DNA of 10,615 nt, from positions 1-10,615 of the forward strand of contig JAESQE010000624.1 in the NCBI GenBank assembly GCA_016765335.1, read 5' to 3'. Shown one piece after another: positions 1 through 8,973 of the stretch. Every line of letters starts with the position of its first letter. The stretch's first letter is position 1. The stretch comes from Planctomycetaceae bacterium (GTDB taxonomy: Bacteria > Planctomycetota > Planctomycetia > Planctomycetales > Planctomycetaceae). The position numbers and the translations under genes are program-made. The notes beneath the pieces were generated by a model that had not been told where the DNA came from, ran no database searches, and saw nothing but the letters and a program-made list of their open reading frames with translations.

Positions 1-23
1 CTTTCTGTAGAACTCAAGGATCG

Positions 24-878
24 CTACGATTCCTGCTGCTTGTTTGTTTCGGGCTTGGATCCAATATACAAAGTGGCAATTCCAAACGTGAGAGGAATAA
101 ATTTCACCTTTTCCAGCCCCGCCCGCTCTAACAGACTGGCCAATTCCTGACCGTATGGAAATGCAGAGACCGTTTCCGGAAGATACTCATAAGCTCCCTG
201 TTTATTCTGGGCAAAGAACTGTCCAATTCGAGGCAAAATATTTCGAAAGTACCATGAGTAGATTCCTCGCAGCAGACGATTGCCAGGCAGCGAGAATTCG
301 AGAATCACAATACGACCACCAGGCAGGCAGACCCGTTTCATTTCCTTCAAGCCCTGCATCGTATCTGCAATATTTCTTAGTCCAAATGCAACTGAAACAA
401 TTTGAAAATGATCATCTTCAAAAGGAAGCTGCTGAGTGTCTGCCTGGATAAATTCAACATTTGCAGCATCATTGTTTTTGGTGGAGTATTCTTTGTTGAA
501 CTTTTCGCGAGCTAGTTCAAGCATTTCAGGCGTGAAATCGCTGCCTGTGACTGCTATTTTCTTTTGTCCACGCAGCCAGTAAGCAAATGCCAAGTCCCCG
601 GTTCCGGTGCAAACATCGAGAATAGGCGCAGTCCCTTGAGGAGAGGCTTTGCGAATTGTGTACCATCGCCAGTAATAATCTGTTCCTCCCGAAAGGACAT
701 GATTCATCAGATCATAACGCGGAGCAATTTCGCCAAACATCTTCTGAACACGCTGCCCCGACTTATCAATCGAAGATTCAGACGCTGATGCTCCCTCATT
801 GGAGGATGTTTCGGCCTGGGAATCAGAGCCTGATGATGCATTTGAATCTGCTGAATGGTGTATTTCTGGGGAACTCAT
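24..878 (-). CDS. ubiE: UbiE/MenG-type quinone C-methyltransferase with Ser-rich N-terminal extension
   Basis: Class I SAM-dependent methyltransferase, 284 aa. The family methylates demethylmenaquinone to menaquinone (and the equivalent ubiquinone precursor). Planctomycetes use menaquinone, so the MenG reaction is the likely one; the enzyme would be cytoplasmic or at the inner membrane face. Visible motifs are: the family N-terminal signature at residues 48-70 (FGEIAPRYDLMN, then S63 and W70); SAM-binding motif I, DVCTGTGDLAF, at 88-98; the acidic D114 after the second strand; ADTQQLPF at 146-153; and the second family signature around 182-196 (RVCLPGGRIVILEFS). The last 50 residues also align by eye with the family end (LTFGIATLYIGSKP). 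Residues 1-40 are a Ser/Glu/Ala-rich low-complexity tail that the usual roughly 230-250 aa homologues lack. The first signature has Asp67 where the classic pattern has His. The ATG at 878 is the most upstream; no clear Shine-Dalgarno precedes it, so a later start is possible, but no Met occurs before Met47. The gene is divergent from the transporter at 958. Confidence 0.93.
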   Translation of the reverse strand: MSSPEIHHSADSNASSGSDSQAETSSNEGASASESSIDKSGQRVQKMFGEIAPRYDLMNHVLSGGTDYYWRWYTIRKASPQGTAPILDVCTGTGDLAFAYWLRGQKKIAVTGSDFTPEMLELAREKFNKEYSTKNNDAANVEFIQADTQQLPFEDDHFQIVSVAFGLRNIADTMQGLKEMKRVCLPGGRIVILEFSLPGNRLLRGIYSWYFRNILPRIGQFFAQNKQGAYEYLPETVSAFPYGQELASLLERAGLEKVKFIPLTFGIATLYIGSKPETNKQQES

Positions 879-957
879 TAATATTGCGATGCCGTAAACG
901 AAAGATGCTGGAAATAACTATCGAAACCTCATTATAGCAATCCCGCGACGTGATCAC

Positions 958-1911
958 ATGCAACTTGTTCGAGATACACTAGAACGTTATCTGATTCTTT
1001 GGCTGTGCAGCAGTGCCGGGTTGGCCTTGTACTGGGGCCAAAACGATCCGCAAGCTGCTGAATATTTCAGCTTCTGGAAATCCTGGACGATGACACCCAG
1101 TATTATGCTGGCGATGTTCTGCATCGGATTTCTGCTTCCCAAGGAAGAACTTGTTCAGGTATTGAAAAGTTGGCAAGCTGTCTTATTCGGGACTTGCACA
1201 CAGTATCTGACAATGCCTTTGCTTGCGTTTCTGATTGCTAATTTGTTCGGCTTCGAAGGGGCAATTTACGCAGGCGTCATTCTGGTCGGAACCGTCCCCG
1301 GAGCCATGGCGTCCAATGTGTTGACGTTAACTGCTCGTGGGAATGTCAGTTATTCGATTTGCCTGACAACTCTGGCGACTCTCCTTTCCCCCATTTTTGT
1401 CCCATTGGGCTTAATGCTGTTTCTTGGTGTTTCCCGTGGACCAGATCCCAGTGCGGTCTTTTTGAACCTACTCCAGAATGTCGCAGCTCCGGTTATTGTC
1501 GGATTCTTTGTGAAGATGGCTTTTGCCAGAAATCGCCCTGCTCTGCTTGTCCTGGCTGCAATTCTGGCAAATCTTGCCATTCTGTGGATCATCGCGGTAG
1601 CAATCGGACTCAATGCCACCCGACTGGAGGGCGTGACTGCGTTGCTGTTGGCAGCCCTGATTTCCTTGAATGCATTAGGCTATCTGGCAGGCTGGTATTC
1701 GGGAGGAATGATCAACCTGGATGCAATGAGACGCAAAGCATTGACACTGGAAATTGGTATGCAAAACGCAGGAGTGGGCACGATTTTGGCATTGCAGTTT
1801 TTTGATGATTCCACAACAGCAATCCCGCCCGCGGTTTACACCTTCGGCTGCATGTTGACCGGAACCCTCTTAGCCAGCTACTGGTTCTGGCGAGGGAAAC
1901 AGGCGTTATAA
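958..1911 (+). CDS. BASS-family (bile acid:Na+ symporter-like) membrane transporter
   Basis: Polytopic inner-membrane protein of 317 aa, the usual size for the bile acid/sodium symporter family. About nine to ten hydrophobic segments are visible, roughly at 11-26, 45-61, 73-97, 102-120, 131-157, 172-188, 194-218, 224-246 and 291-311. Two family hallmarks are present. One is the TM4 crossover, GTVPGAMASNVLTLTARGN (111-129), matching the ASBT pattern with the Na+-site Ser-Asn. The other is the TM9 crossover with E265 and Q269-N270 (LEIGMQNAGVGT, 264-275). These mark a Na+-coupled elevator-type carrier. The name should not be read as a bile acid substrate: bacterial members carry diverse organic anions such as pantoate or 2-keto acids, and nothing here fixes the cargo. 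The ATG at 958 starts right at the first hydrophobic stretch; there is no strong ribosome-binding site. The gene ends 13 bp before the convergent DUF1501 gene, with no hairpin terminator between them. Confidence 0.9.
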   Translation: MQLVRDTLERYLILWLCSSAGLALYWGQNDPQAAEYFSFWKSWTMTPSIMLAMFCIGFLLPKEELVQVLKSWQAVLFGTCTQYLTMPLLAFLIANLFGFEGAIYAGVILVGTVPGAMASNVLTLTARGNVSYSICLTTLATLLSPIFVPLGLMLFLGVSRGPDPSAVFLNLLQNVAAPVIVGFFVKMAFARNRPALLVLAAILANLAILWIIAVAIGLNATRLEGVTALLLAALISLNALGYLAGWYSGGMINLDAMRRKALTLEIGMQNAGVGTILALQFFDDSTTAIPPAVYTFGCMLTGTLLASYWFWRGKQAL

Positions 1912-1924
1912 ACGCACAAGTCTT

Positions 1925-3373
1925 TCAAGCAATGGCATCTTTGATTGGATGCCCAAAGATATCAGTCAGTCGGTATTGTCTGCCCTGATATTTGAAGGTA
2001 AGACGTTCATGATTCATGCCCAGTTGATGCAGGATTGTTGCATTGAAATCGTGAACATCGACCGGGTTTTCAACCGGAGCGTATCCAAGCTCATCAGTTT
2101 TTCCGTGAACATACCCCCCTTTGATGCCGCCCCCTGCCATCCACAAAGCGTAACCCTCTTTATGATGATCTCGACCAGAAGTCGAAATTTCCCCTGCACC
2201 ATTTTTCCCCTGAGCCATCGGGGTACGACCAAATTCTGAAGACCACACAACCAAGGTATCATCGAGCATTCCTCGTTGTTTTAAATCTTTGATCAACGCT
2301 GCGATCGGACGATCAACTTCACCACATTTTTTCGGCAGCGACTTGAAAATATTCCCGTGCATATCCCAGCCAGAATCAAACAACTGCACAAATCGCACGC
2401 CTCGCTCGACCAATCTGCGAGCAAGCAAGCAGTTGTTGGCAAAGCTCGTTTTGCCAGGAGCAGTCCCGTACATTTCGTGTGTTCGTTTCGATTCCCCCTG
2501 AATACTCATCAACTCAGGCACAGAAGTTTGCATCCGATAAGCCATTTCGTACTGCTTAATACGGGTATCGATTTCCGGATCGGAAACATCAGCCAGTTGA
2601 ACGGAATTAAGTTGATTAACAGAATCGATAATTCGTTTCCGAGATTCAACGGGAACCCCTTTAGGATTCGACAAAAACAAGACCGGGTCACCTTGAGAGC
2701 GAAACTCGACACCTTGGTGAACCGAGGGAATAAATCCGCTTCCCCATCCGCTGCTACCTGCTCCCAACATATTGCCTGTCAGTAAGACAACGAATCCAGG
2801 CAGGTTCTGGTTTTCAGATCCCAAGCCATAACTGACCCAGGAACCGATACTTGGTCGCCCGAATCGACCAAATCCCGTGAGAAGATGCAACTGGGCCGGC
2901 GCATGATTAAATTGTTCGGTCGTGACGGTTTTGAATATTGCCATTTCATCGGCAACAGTTTGCAGATGAGGCATTAAATTGGAAATCTCCAAGCCTGACT
3001 CGCCACAACCTTTGTAGGTATATCGGGAGTCATTGGGTGTTCCCAGTAACGTGGGCTGCTCACGGATAAAGGCTAGCTGTTTGCCGACAAAGAATTCATC
3101 CGGACAAAGTTCGCCATTTCGTTTTTGTAGTTCTGGTTTATAATCGAATAAATCGAGATGCGAAGGAGCACCGACCAGATGAATATAAATGACCGATTTT
3201 GCACGAGCAGGAAAATGTGACTTTTTTGCTGCCTGTGGATTTTTCTTTTCGCTGGCCAGACCATCCTGCTGTAATAACGACGAAAGCGCACAAGCTCCAA
3301 GACCCGCTCCAGAGTTCTGCAGGAAATATCTGCGAGTCAATTCTGGGGAAGCAAAATAATTAGCGTGATGCAT
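1925..3373 (-). CDS. Tat-exported DUF1501 protein, partner of the PSD1 cytochrome gene
   Basis: A 482-aa DUF1501 protein, the normal size for this family, which is greatly expanded in Planctomycetes and has an alkaline phosphatase/sulfatase-like fold. The N-terminus carries a twin-arginine signal, TRRYFLQN (13-20), followed by a weakly hydrophobic stretch to about 34 and a likely cleavage after Ala40 (GLA-SE). Export of the folded protein is therefore predicted. Conserved blocks are [16 protein letters not shown] (65-80), GWDMHGN (335-341), [11 protein letters not shown] (375-385), [17 protein letters not shown] (400-416) and [14 protein letters not shown] (439-452). The Asp/His/Glu residues in these blocks (D74, D337, H339, E380, D402, H403, H404, H441) are the candidate metal ligands, by analogy with the superfamily. 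No member's reaction is firmly established to my knowledge. The gene follows the DUF1549/DUF1553 gene by 60 bp on the same strand, the standard pairing in this phylum, so an operon and a joint role are likely. The ATG at 3373 places the Arg pair at a normal distance from the start. Confidence 0.92.
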   Translation of the reverse strand: MHHANYFASPELTRRYFLQNSGAGLGACALSSLLQQDGLASEKKNPQAAKKSHFPARAKSVIYIHLVGAPSHLDLFDYKPELQKRNGELCPDEFFVGKQLAFIREQPTLLGTPNDSRYTYKGCGESGLEISNLMPHLQTVADEMAIFKTVTTEQFNHAPAQLHLLTGFGRFGRPSIGSWVSYGLGSENQNLPGFVVLLTGNMLGAGSSGWGSGFIPSVHQGVEFRSQGDPVLFLSNPKGVPVESRKRIIDSVNQLNSVQLADVSDPEIDTRIKQYEMAYRMQTSVPELMSIQGESKRTHEMYGTAPGKTSFANNCLLARRLVERGVRFVQLFDSGWDMHGNIFKSLPKKCGEVDRPIAALIKDLKQRGMLDDTLVVWSSEFGRTPMAQGKNGAGEISTSGRDHHKEGYALWMAGGGIKGGYVHGKTDELGYAPVENPVDVHDFNATILHQLGMNHERLTFKYQGRQYRLTDIFGHPIKDAIA

Positions 3374-3433
3374 AATAAATGTCCAAAGTCGAAATTATTG
3401 CTACCGTGTTTTTGTAAAATCATTGAATCAGAA

Positions 3434-6400
3434 CTACTGCGTGATCGTTTCGTCCAAATTCAGTAACGCATTTGAAATCGCAAACCAGACAGCAAGTTTT
3501 TCCAGGTTGTTCGTTTTTTTCGGGAACCCGGCAAGTCGAAGTCCTGCCCGTTGTTTTACCAGTTCGGGATTCTTTTTAATTACGATTTGCTCCTGATGCA
3601 AAAGAGCAAGCAGGATGTCAATTTCTTCGGTGACAGGCTCTCGGGAAACACAAAGTCGAAATCCATGAATAATACGCTGACGGTCTGATTTTTCTTCTGG
3701 TTCATTCAGCATCCGCATCGTTAACGCGAGGGCCATTTCAGAATAAGCCGGATCATTCAATAACGTCAAAGCCTGAAGTGGCGTGTTCGTTTTGGATCGA
3801 CTCACAACACAGGCGGTTCGATCAGGAGCATCAAAACTGACAAGCGAAGGATACGGAGCATCTCGTTTCCAGATAATATAAACACCTCGACGGAATCGGT
3901 CTTCGCTGTCAGCCGTGACCCACTTGGGTTGATTCCGACCAATCGAACGCCAAATGCCATCTGGCTGATAGGGCATCACTGGCGGACCAGCCATTTTCTC
4001 AGAAAGTAATCCGCTAATTGCCAAGGCGTTGTCACGGATTAACTCAGCTGAAAGTCGAAAACGAGGCCCTCGCGAACACCATTTGTTCTCAGGATCTTTT
4101 TGCATATTCTGGGTCGTAAACTGCGAAGACTGCCGATACGTTTGCGAAAGCACAATCGTCTTCAGCAAATCCTTCATGGACCAACCATTTGATTTCAATT
4201 CACTGGCCAGCCAATCGAGTAACTCCGGATGAGTTGGCAAGTCGCCTTGAGATCCCAAGTCTTCCGGTGTTGTGATGATCCCCTGTCCAAACAGCTCGGC
4301 CCACCATCGATTGACTGTCACCCGAGGCAGTAACGGATTGTGATCAGAGACAAGCCATTGTGCAAACCCCAATCGATTGGGAGGAAACTCCTCGCCTCCG
4401 GTTCCTAATAATTTTGGTACATTCGGAGTGACTTCATCTCTTGGTGAGAGATAATTACCACGGCTAAGGATATGTGTTTTGCGAGGCTCGTCCATTTCAA
4501 TCATGACCAGCGTCGAAGGAGGCTGCATCTTCTTCAGGTCTGCCTGCACTTTTTTGATTTGCGAATTCAGCTTAGCCAGTTCTGGAGTTTGTTCTTCGAA
4601 AGCAGTCAGCAGCGTTTTATCTTCCTTGGCTGTTCGTTTCTTTTTCTGTGCAAGCACACGAATATCGTCTGTAACATTTAAATGACTGGGGTCACCAGAA
4701 TAAACAGACATTTTAATACGTCCGATAGTGCGTCCGCTGCCATAGTTTTGATCCAACGTAAATTTCAATTGAGTTTCATCAGACATTTTCAATTCATGAG
4801 CAAGCGTAAAAATGGCCCAGTGAGGTTTAGAAAACTGTTGACCAATCGCCCAACCCGTTTTACGATCTCCATCCAAAGCACCCGCAATGGCCCAGTTTGC
4901 TTGAGAGTAATCCGCGGTTGCAAATGCGATCTCAACTTTTTCCTGCTTGGCCCCGAGAAGAGACTGGACGTTGAATTCACTCAGGATAAAATTGGGACGA
5001 GCTTTATCTCCCCTGCCCGGCCCGCTTCCAAGAATACTTTCGTGAGTCAATGCTTCAATTTTTATCGCTGTGACATCTGCTAATTTTGTGCGAGCCAAAA
5101 TTTCATAAACCGTTGTGCCTGGTACTGGTCCGGTGACAAGCACAGAACCATCATCTAAAATCTCGTGAGTTTCTTTGCCGGTTGAAGAAAAATTCTCCAC
5201 TTCAAGGACTTGCCATTGGTGCTCAGGATCTACGACTGCAATTTGCTCCAGCCATTTTGTGTAGAGCTTCTTGTTTTGATTGACAATGTCTGTTTGTGAC
5301 TTTTGGAGCTCAGCGAGCTGTTTGGTTAGAGTATTTGTTTGTTTTTTATTCTCTACCGAAAGAGGCAGGTCCATTTTGGGGCCATAAAAATCCCAAGTAA
5401 CCCCTGCGGTATTTTTTACTTCTAACGGCGTATTGTTGAAGTAGGAAAACAGTTGATAGTAATCTTCCTGGTCGAACGGATCATATTTATGATCGTGGCA
5501 CTGAGCACATTCCAGTGACGTCCCCATAAAGACAATCCCAGTTGTATTCACGCGGTCGAACACCTGATTAACACGATTTTCCTCTGGATGCACACCGGCT
5601 TCTACGTTACAGGTTACGGTCCGATGAAATCCAGTCGCCACTTTTTGTTCGAAAGTAGCATTCGGAAGCAAGTCTCCTGCGAGCTGTTCGATCACAAATT
5701 GATCGAAAGGCATCCCTTGATTCAACGCATTAATCACCCAGTCACGGTACGCCCAACTATCTCGCAGCTGATCCGCCTGAAAGCCGTTAGAATCGGCATA
5801 ACGAGCCAAATCAAGCCAGCCAGATGCCCATTTTTCACCAAACCGCTGTGAAGCAAGTAAGCGATCGACCACTTTTTCATAAGCCTCGGGACTGTTATCT
5901 GCCAGGAAGTCATCAACATCTTTCAGCTGAGGTGGTAATCCCGTCAATGACAGTGAGACCCGTCGAATCCAGCGAGATTTTTCGATTTCTCGTGAAGGAC
6001 TCAACCCCTGTTGTTCAAGTTTGCTTAGAACAAAATGATCTATCGGATTGCGAGCCCATGTCCGATTTTTCGTTTCGGGAAACTGCGGACGCTTAATCGG
6101 TTGATAAGACCAGTGCTTGGCAACAGCAGCTGAATCAGGCCACTTTGCCCCTTGCTTAATCCAAAGTGTTAAGGTTTCAATTTCTGATTTTGAAAGCGGC
6201 TCGCCATCAGTTGGCATCAAGTCGCCAGCATCGGGATCTGAAATGCGATGAAGTAGCAAACTCTGCTCAGGTTTTCCTGGAACAACAATCTGTTCTTCAG
6301 AATCAGCAACTCCTAACGCAGCTGATCGACGCGACAACTGCAAGCCACCCTTGCTTTGAACTTCGCCATGACAACGATAGCAATGTTGTCGCAGAATCGG

Positions 6401-6559
6401 TTCAACATGAGTGATGAAATCAACATCTTCCTCAGCTGCACGGACGGTTGTTGCACCGAATCCCAAAACAACCAAGACCGTCATCAAACAACATCGCACA
6501 ACAAAGCAGCTCTTTTCAATCGCAAATGAATTAGCTGGCAAACCCGAATTGAACATCAT
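3434..6559 (-). CDS. Exported planctomycete cytochrome c / DUF1549 / DUF1553 (PSD1) protein
   Basis: A 1041-aa multidomain protein. Order: Sec signal peptide (hydrophobic run about 24-38, likely cleavage near VRA-AE at 41-42; the start could also be Met2 or Met26). Planctomycete-type cytochrome c domain (PSCyt1, about 45-140) with haem motif CYRCH at 60-64 and candidate axial Met115. DUF1549/PSCyt2 (about 165-375), ending with a second CxxCH, CAQCH, at 351-355, followed by [16 protein letters not shown] Lys/Gln-rich probable coiled coil at 400-435. A beta-rich, discoidin-like region (about 455-635), with a recognisable [16 protein letters not shown]...GWAIG...HWAIF pattern at 549-584. A second charged helix at 640-678. 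DUF1553/PSD1 (about 725-985), with [17 protein letters not shown] (744-760), SFDAPDR (908-914) and [11 protein letters not shown] (926-936). It should be periplasmic or cell-surface and probably binds covalent haem; the substrate is unknown. Suggested roles in polymer breakdown come from genome context only. Start codons ATG-ATG at 6559 are preceded by a weak GGGA. Confidence 0.93.
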   Translation of the reverse strand: MMFNSGLPANSFAIEKSCFVVRCCLMTVLVVLGFGATTVRAAEEDVDFITHVEPILRQHCYRCHGEVQSKGGLQLSRRSAALGVADSEEQIVVPGKPEQSLLLHRISDPDAGDLMPTDGEPLSKSEIETLTLWIKQGAKWPDSAAVAKHWSYQPIKRPQFPETKNRTWARNPIDHFVLSKLEQQGLSPSREIEKSRWIRRVSLSLTGLPPQLKDVDDFLADNSPEAYEKVVDRLLASQRFGEKWASGWLDLARYADSNGFQADQLRDSWAYRDWVINALNQGMPFDQFVIEQLAGDLLPNATFEQKVATGFHRTVTCNVEAGVHPEENRVNQVFDRVNTTGIVFMGTSLECAQCHDHKYDPFDQEDYYQLFSYFNNTPLEVKNTAGVTWDFYGPKMDLPLSVENKKQTNTLTKQLAELQKSQTDIVNQNKKLYTKWLEQIAVVDPEHQWQVLEVENFSSTGKETHEILDDGSVLVTGPVPGTTVYEILARTKLADVTAIKIEALTHESILGSGPGRGDKARPNFILSEFNVQSLLGAKQEKVEIAFATADYSQANWAIAGALDGDRKTGWAIGQQFSKPHWAIFTLAHELKMSDETQLKFTLDQNYGSGRTIGRIKMSVYSGDPSHLNVTDDIRVLAQKKKRTAKEDKTLLTAFEEQTPELAKLNSQIKKVQADLKKMQPPSTLVMIEMDEPRKTHILSRGNYLSPRDEVTPNVPKLLGTGGEEFPPNRLGFAQWLVSDHNPLLPRVTVNRWWAELFGQGIITTPEDLGSQGDLPTHPELLDWLASELKSNGWSMKDLLKTIVLSQTYRQSSQFTTQNMQKDPENKWCSRGPRFRLSAELIRDNALAISGLLSEKMAGPPVMPYQPDGIWRSIGRNQPKWVTADSEDRFRRGVYIIWKRDAPYPSLVSFDAPDRTACVVSRSKTNTPLQALTLLNDPAYSEMALALTMRMLNEPEEKSDRQRIIHGFRLCVSREPVTEEIDILLALLHQEQIVIKKNPELVKQRAGLRLAGFPKKTNNLEKLAVWFAISNALLNLDETITQ

Positions 6560-6709
6560 TATTTTCCCAGGCAGGAGCTGTATCTTCCGGTAATCAATGG
6601 AGATGCAACCTATTTAGGAGAGACATAAACAGACCTTTATCATAAGACATCTGGCCGAATATGCAAGATAATTCAAGCCTGAAACGCCCACCTCACCAAC
6701 CGATTCTAG

Positions 6710-8767
6710 CTATTTCACTGGTTTTAAGCCCGTTTTACCGTCTGGCTGAACAAGATGCATGATCCCCAGATGCCCTTTTTTTCTATCATAATGATGATCC
6801 GCAATAAACAGACGACCATTGCCAGCAGCTGCAACGCCAAGTGAGCAATCAAATTTGTGCCGACCAAGCAGGTTAAATTGTGTGTCCGTAACAAGTAGTG
6901 CTGGCGGGTTTCCGTAACAGCCGAACCACCATTTCCCGTGAGCAAAGGTCGCTGATTGAATCCCCAATAATGTCTGCCCACTTTTGATGAGATGCTTTTT
7001 AATAAAGTTAAACTTCTCATCATATTCATAGACATAATTCACTTGCACGTCACCAGGAAGACCACCGATCACGTAAAAGCGACCATCATGATACCCCATC
7101 CCCCCTGCCCCGTGAAAAACCTGCTGAACTTCATGCTTGGAGACAAAAGAAAGAACGCTGGTGTTGTAAACATAAACCCAGGAATCTGCGTTTCCTTTGG
7201 GATCATTAAATTTCCCTAAGTTGACTGCAACATAAATTTTATTGTTATGCACGCAGACATCACCATGATGGTTTACAACCGAGATTTTCTTAATCAGCTT
7301 GCCAGCTCGATCAGTTTTGACGAGCTGAGTTGTAAAGCTCCAATAGATGGCATTTTTATCAACATCAAATCCTTGTAAATGAGCAGGGTAAGTTCCCTCG
7401 CAGGTCACAGGATTTTTAGCTGCAACTTCCAGCTGCTTTCCTGATTTCAAAAGCACAGGTTGCACCCAGGCCATTTTGAAATCTTTCACTTCAGAAGGAT
7501 TCGGATGTTTTTCGCTGGAAGTAATACGAGCACGAACATAAATTTCGTCCCCTTGGAATTTGTATGTTGCGTTGTTCCCTTTCACAGTTTGAAGAACCTC
7601 GCCGATATCTTTGCTGTAAACTCGCGTGGTTCGAATTTCTTTCCCATTTTCATCAACCACCGGATGACTCGTATTGTCATAACCAATTCGAGTTCCGATA
7701 AACTCAATCGTATAAGTTTCTCCAGTAACTGCATCAATTTCGATGTGCAATTGCTTTGCATCGGATTGTACTTTCTTTAGCGAGACCCCGCTCGATGCAT
7801 AAAAGTCTCCTCTTTCCATCGCTTCAATCAGATTGCCCGGTTGCAACTTGTTTGCTAAAACCGTCACCCAGCCTCTGCCCGGCTCGCTGTGGCGACTTGG
7901 AATGTGATGATAGTTATGCCCATCATCAGTGGCGATCCCAAACATCATCGGCAGTTCGAACTCTGCAATTCGCTTAGTGAGAATGATATCCCAAATCCGT
8001 TCCGTCGAAGCGTGCTGCGCGTCTCCGCTGTTACGCACGCCGGGATGCCCATTATAAACCTCGAAAAAACGATCTCCCACAACACGCATCAAATCCTCTG
8101 CGGTGATCGCGTATTGAAAGTTCGGATGATTCAGATGAATCATCATCGGCTGTCCAGTTTTCTGCCGCTGGATCATCACAGCATTCACATTGTTTTGAAT
8201 CGTCTCAGCCACAGATGCCCCATGTCGAGGAATAATCAACTCTTTCAAGTTGCTGACATTCATATGAATAGGAGCCTTATTGAATCCATCGCTGATTTCT
8301 TCCCCTTGAATCAACAGATACTCTTCAGGTCGATTAAAACGCTCTGCAACTTCTGCATATGTACGCAGGCGAACTTGCAGTTTTTCGTTTTCGGTTCGAG
8401 TCTCAACCCAATCGGGGTATTGATTGATGAGTTTATCGTAAGCAACTTGCCCCCCTTTGCTCTTTTCGACTTCTACCCATCGCTCCGAATCAGCCAGCAC
8501 GTTGTGATCGGTAAAAACCAAAAACTGGTAATCGTGCTTTTCGTACCACAACGCAATCATCTCAAGATAATCATCCCCATCACTCCAATGAGAATGCGTA
8601 TGCATATTCCCTTTATACCAACGAAGTTTCGATGTCTTTTCAAGCTCTTGACTTGCTGGTTCTTCAGCGACAAGTCGCGTTTCGGTCGCAAAACAGGTTA
8701 TCAAGACAAGTAAACTCATTAAAAGCAGCCAAGGGGATTGGTTGCGATTTGAGGCAGGTAAATTCAT
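6710..8767 (-). CDS. Exported PHP-family metallohydrolase (CehA/McbA-like) fused to a propeller-like domain
   Basis: Predicted 685-aa secreted protein. A Sec signal occupies about residues 13-27, with likely cleavage after LVA at 34. The PHP fold follows (about 48-330), with the metal-ligand motifs NMHTHSHWSDG (54-64; H56, H58, D63), FTDHN (85-89; D87, H88), GEEIS (155-159), IHMN (H168), IHLNHP (H211, H214) and ATDDGHNYHH (279-288; D281, D282, H284). The AMERGDFYASSGV block (316-328) is typical of CehA/McbA-like hydrolases. PHP proteins use a di- or trinuclear metal centre for phosphoester, or in the CehA branch carbamate ester, hydrolysis; the substrate here is unknown. About 330-440 is beta-rich linker. 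About 462-685 holds repeated strand patterns (IYWSF, KIYVAVN, RFYVIGG, KWWFGCYG, RLFIAD) suggesting a beta-propeller-like domain. I prefer the ATG at 8767 because GGAA lies 7 nt upstream and the signal peptide has a normal n-region; an in-frame ATG at 8809 would add 14 residues and has no ribosome-binding site. It lies 150 bp upstream of the PSD1 gene on the same strand. Confidence 0.85.
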   Translation of the reverse strand: MNLPASNRNQSPWLLLMSLLVLITCFATETRLVAEEPASQELEKTSKLRWYKGNMHTHSHWSDGDDYLEMIALWYEKHDYQFLVFTDHNVLADSERWVEVEKSKGGQVAYDKLINQYPDWVETRTENEKLQVRLRTYAEVAERFNRPEEYLLIQGEEISDGFNKAPIHMNVSNLKELIIPRHGASVAETIQNNVNAVMIQRQKTGQPMMIHLNHPNFQYAITAEDLMRVVGDRFFEVYNGHPGVRNSGDAQHASTERIWDIILTKRIAEFELPMMFGIATDDGHNYHHIPSRHSEPGRGWVTVLANKLQPGNLIEAMERGDFYASSGVSLKKVQSDAKQLHIEIDAVTGETYTIEFIGTRIGYDNTSHPVVDENGKEIRTTRVYSKDIGEVLQTVKGNNATYKFQGDEIYVRARITSSEKHPNPSEVKDFKMAWVQPVLLKSGKQLEVAAKNPVTCEGTYPAHLQGFDVDKNAIYWSFTTQLVKTDRAGKLIKKISVVNHHGDVCVHNNKIYVAVNLGKFNDPKGNADSWVYVYNTSVLSFVSKHEVQQVFHGAGGMGYHDGRFYVIGGLPGDVQVNYVYEYDEKFNFIKKHLIKSGQTLLGIQSATFAHGKWWFGCYGNPPALLVTDTQFNLLGRHKFDCSLGVAAAGNGRLFIADHHYDRKKGHLGIMHLVQPDGKTGLKPVK

Positions 8768-8820
8768 GGCAGGATTCCGTGGGATTGAATTAAAAAACGG
8801 ACGACACATTGGGAACTAAA

Positions 8821-8849
8821 CTGTAAACACCGTTAGAGCATGTTTACAG
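8821..8849. promoter_or_regulatory. Perfect 9-bp dyad (CTGTAAACA / TGTTTACAG), candidate operator
   Basis: CTGTAAACA at 8821-8829 and its exact reverse complement TGTTTACAG at 8841-8849 are separated by 11 bp. The half-site centres are 20 bp apart, about two helical turns, so a dimeric regulator could bind both from one face. A degenerate third copy on the same strand (AGTCTACAG, 7 of 9 matches) lies at 8868-8876. The dyad sits between the divergent PHP-metallohydrolase and ceramidase-like genes, 53 bp from the preferred PHP start. As RNA it could also form a stem-loop in the PHP gene's leader. Binding is inference. Confidence 0.5.
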
Positions 8850-8940
8850 ATCGCATTGCATCCTGATAGTCTACAGGCAATCAACAGGTGCCCAATAGAA
8901 TACATTTCAACAGTTTTTGTTCACAATTGCAAATGCGATC
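8849..8940. repeat. Long-range inverted repeat in the leader of the ceramidase-like gene
   Basis: GATCGCATT at 8849-8857 is matched exactly by AATGCGATC at 8932-8940. Pairing continues inward for three more bases (GCA 8858-8860 with TGC 8928-8930) with a single bulged A at 8931, giving 12 pairs with one bulge around a loop of 67 nt. The left arm shares its first base with the dyad that ends at 8849. The right arm ends 43 nt before the ceramidase-like ATG at 8984. If transcription begins upstream of 8849, this would fold as a long hairpin in the 5' leader; otherwise it could be two distant protein-binding half-sites. Confidence 0.4.
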
Positions 8941-8973
8941 AACCACAACACACGACCAAAACCATAAACGGAT

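Noticed and set aside
1359..1805. A 148-codon frame inside the BASS transporter gene
   Set aside because: It is Cys- and Pro-rich with no membrane or domain pattern. The overlapping frame encodes a clear transporter with both crossover motifs.
1912..1924. A terminator between the convergent transporter and DUF1501 genes
   Set aside because: The 13-bp gap has no inverted repeat and no T-tract.
6639..6666. A possible minus-strand promoter for the PSD1 gene (TTGCAT, 16 bp, TATGAT)
   Set aside because: The -10 matches 5 of 6 but the -35 only 3 of 6, and planctomycete promoter consensus is uncertain. This is not better than chance in an AT-rich gap.
7889..8713. A 274-codon open frame on the plus strand, antisense to the PHP gene
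   Set aside because: Its protein shows no recognisable domain. The opposite strand has a full set of PHP motifs and a signal peptide, so this frame is a by-product of that gene's codon use.
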